Shown: positions 5,389-6,541 of the stretch, piece by piece | Numbering within the stretch: position 1 is the first letter of the stretch | How the letters are laid out: each line of letters starts with the position of its first letter | Origin: Betaproteobacteria bacterium HGW-Betaproteobacteria-2 | GTDB lineage: Bacteria; Pseudomonadota; Gammaproteobacteria; Burkholderiales; Methylophilaceae | NCBI GenBank assembly: GCA_002842255.1 | Contig: PHCM01000086.1 | Location: 1 to 6,541 of the forward strand | Length of the DNA stretch: 6,541 nt | Direction: 5' to 3' | Notes under the pieces: generated by a model | What the model was told of the DNA's origin: nothing | Seen by the model: the letters and a program-made list of their open reading frames with translations, nothing else | The model's database searches: none | Made by a program: the position numbers and the translations under genes

Positions 5389-6541
5389 ATGAAAACTAAC
5401 CGCAAATTACGCTTACAGCTTATGGTGCAAAACAGTTTCTTTGTTTTGCTGTTCCTCATCCTGATTTTCCTCGTCGGCTTTCTGTCCCGTGAATACAGCT
5501 ATTCCCATGACGTGACGCAAAGTACGCGCAACACCCTGACCGAAGGCAGTATCAATGTCCTGAAGCAGATGGATGGTCCGGTCAACATGCGTGTGTTCGT
5601 CTCTCAGGATGACGCCTATCGCAAGGCCATCAATGACTTTATCGTGCGTTATCAGCGTTCGAAGCCTGATATCAAGTTCGAGTTCATCAATCCTGCTGAA
5701 GAGCCGAAGCTGGCACAGGAAGCCGGTATCCGTGCCGAGGGTGAGGTGATTGTCGAGTATCAGCAGCGCGAAGACCGTCTGGTGCCGCCTTATGTCGAGC
5801 AGGACATGACCAATCTGCTGGTGCGTTTGTCTCGTAGCCGCGACAGGGCGGTGATGTATCTTGACGGTCATGGCGAACGCAATCTGATTGGCCTCAAGAA
5901 TCATGATATCGGTGAATTCGGTGCGCAGCTGGAAAAGAAAGGCTTCAAGCTGGCGAACCCCGATCTGACTCTGGTGCAGGAAGTACCAAGTAACGGTGCC
6001 ATGCTGGTGATCGCCAGCCCGCAGGTCGATATCAGCGAGATCGAAGTCGCCAAGATCAAGGATTATGTCGAAAAGGGCGGCAACCTGCTGTGGCTGCTGG
6101 ATGACGCAAACCTGCGCGGTCTGGAGCCGCTGGCCGAGTATCTTGGGCTGCAGATCACGCCGGGTGTTGTCATTGACCTCTCTTCCTCGCAATATGGCGC
6201 GGATCCCAAGGTCGCTTTTGCCCATACCTATGGTGAGCATGCCATTACCAAGAACTTCATGTTGCGTACTCTCTACCCTGAAGCACGCATGATCGATGCC
6301 GCCGATTCATTCGAGTTCGGCTGGAAAGTCAGCCGTCTGGTTGAAGTGGCGCCGAACGGCTGGCTGGAAACCGGCAAGGTGGATGCGAACACTAAAGCCA
6401 GTTTTGATAGCAAGACCGATATCCCTGGCCCGATCAATATTGCCGTGGCGCTGGAGCGTGAGTATGGCAAGAAGGGTCAGCGTGTCGTTGTCGTTTGTAA
6501 CGGCACCTTCCTGGCAAATACTTTCATCGGTAACGGCGGCA
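5389..6541 (+). CDS. GldG-like ABC transporter auxiliary protein, cut by the window edge
   Basis: An open frame from ATG 5389 with no stop before the window ends, giving 384 residues and the first base of another codon. Start support is the GGA at 5376-5378, about 10 nt upstream, and the 15-bp gap to the permease. A short basic cytoplasmic lead (KTNRKLRLQ) is followed by one membrane helix at about 14-32 and then a large domain predicted to be periplasmic. Early in it, RNTLTEGSINVLKQM (47-61) and VNMRVFVSQ (65-73) resemble the opening of the GldG/DUF4350-type domain. Further marks are YLDGHGERN (157-165), MLVIASPQ (205-212), IKDYVEKGGNLLWLLDD (223-239) and VVVVCNGTFLANTFIGNGG (366-384). These fit the 'uncharacterized ABC transport system involved in gliding motility, auxiliary component' family. 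No ATPase or catalytic motif is evident. In related operons a DUF4340 protein often follows; that would lie beyond the edge. Confidence 0.88.
   Translation, partial: MKTNRKLRLQLMVQNSFFVLLFLILIFLVGFLSREYSYSHDVTQSTRNTLTEGSINVLKQMDGPVNMRVFVSQDDAYRKAINDFIVRYQRSKPDIKFEFINPAEEPKLAQEAGIRAEGEVIVEYQQREDRLVPPYVEQDMTNLLVRLSRSRDRAVMYLDGHGERNLIGLKNHDIGEFGAQLEKKGFKLANPDLTLVQEVPSNGAMLVIASPQVDISEIEVAKIKDYVEKGGNLLWLLDDANLRGLEPLAEYLGLQITPGVVIDLSSSQYGADPKVAFAHTYGEHAITKNFMLRTLYPEARMIDAADSFEFGWKVSRLVEVAPNGWLETGKVDANTKASFDSKTDIPGPINIAVALEREYGKKGQRVVVVCNGTFLANTFIGNGG

Noticed and set aside
5413..6240. Long minus-strand open frame (275 codons) antisense to the GldG-like gene
   Set aside because: The plus-strand frame covers the same bases with a membrane helix, family-like motifs and an operon position. 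The antisense product shows no recognisable domain and looks like a codon-bias shadow.
1..6541. Mobile elements, CRISPR array, phage or defence genes
   Set aside because: No transposase-like frames, terminal inverted repeats, regularly spaced repeats or integrase motifs were seen. The tRNA is intact with no duplicated 3' end that would mark an attachment site.

Overview
The window looks like a chromosomal stretch from a gammaproteobacterium-related or, more likely, betaproteobacterial Gram-negative organism. The evidence is a LolB outer-membrane lipoprotein chaperone, an IspE kinase of the MEP pathway, and the gene order TPR protein - lolB - ispE - tRNA-Gln. From memory, that order is typical of Betaproteobacteria, where prs (ribose-phosphate pyrophosphokinase) usually follows; prs would lie just beyond the left edge here. 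Base composition is moderate and fairly even, with no mobile elements, CRISPR repeats or signs of recent gene transfer. The family (for example within Nitrosomonadales) cannot be fixed from the sequence alone.

Left half (1-3390, minus strand): one compact unit read right to left. It holds a 567-aa exported TPR protein, lolB (3 nt after the TPR stop), ispE (4 nt after the lolB stop, GTG start) and a tRNA-Gln(TTG) 45 bp past ispE. The very short gaps and the lack of good Shine-Dalgarno sites before lolB and ispE suggest one mRNA with translational coupling. Two of the products (TPR protein and LolB) act in the cell envelope; IspE makes an isoprenoid precursor and is probably a neighbour by synteny only.

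Centre (3391-3653): a 263-bp divergent intergenic region, the most structured non-coding part of the window. It carries a good sigma70-type promoter pointing right, a perfect 12-bp palindrome, an 11-bp interrupted palindrome, a tandem 8-bp repeat with 12-bp period, and a terminator-like hairpin with a T tract placed before the first gene on the right. Together these could form an attenuated leader or encode a small RNA of about 120 nt.

Right half (3654-6541, plus strand): three genes for an ABC-2 type export system of the GldA/GldF/GldG kind. They are an ATPase (310 aa), a six-helix permease (248 aa, start corrected to 4627) and a membrane-anchored auxiliary protein with a large periplasmic domain, which has no stop codon and is cut by the right edge. 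Such operons are named after gliding-motility proteins of Bacteroidetes but occur widely in non-gliding Proteobacteria, where their substrate is unknown. This is the least understood system in the window.
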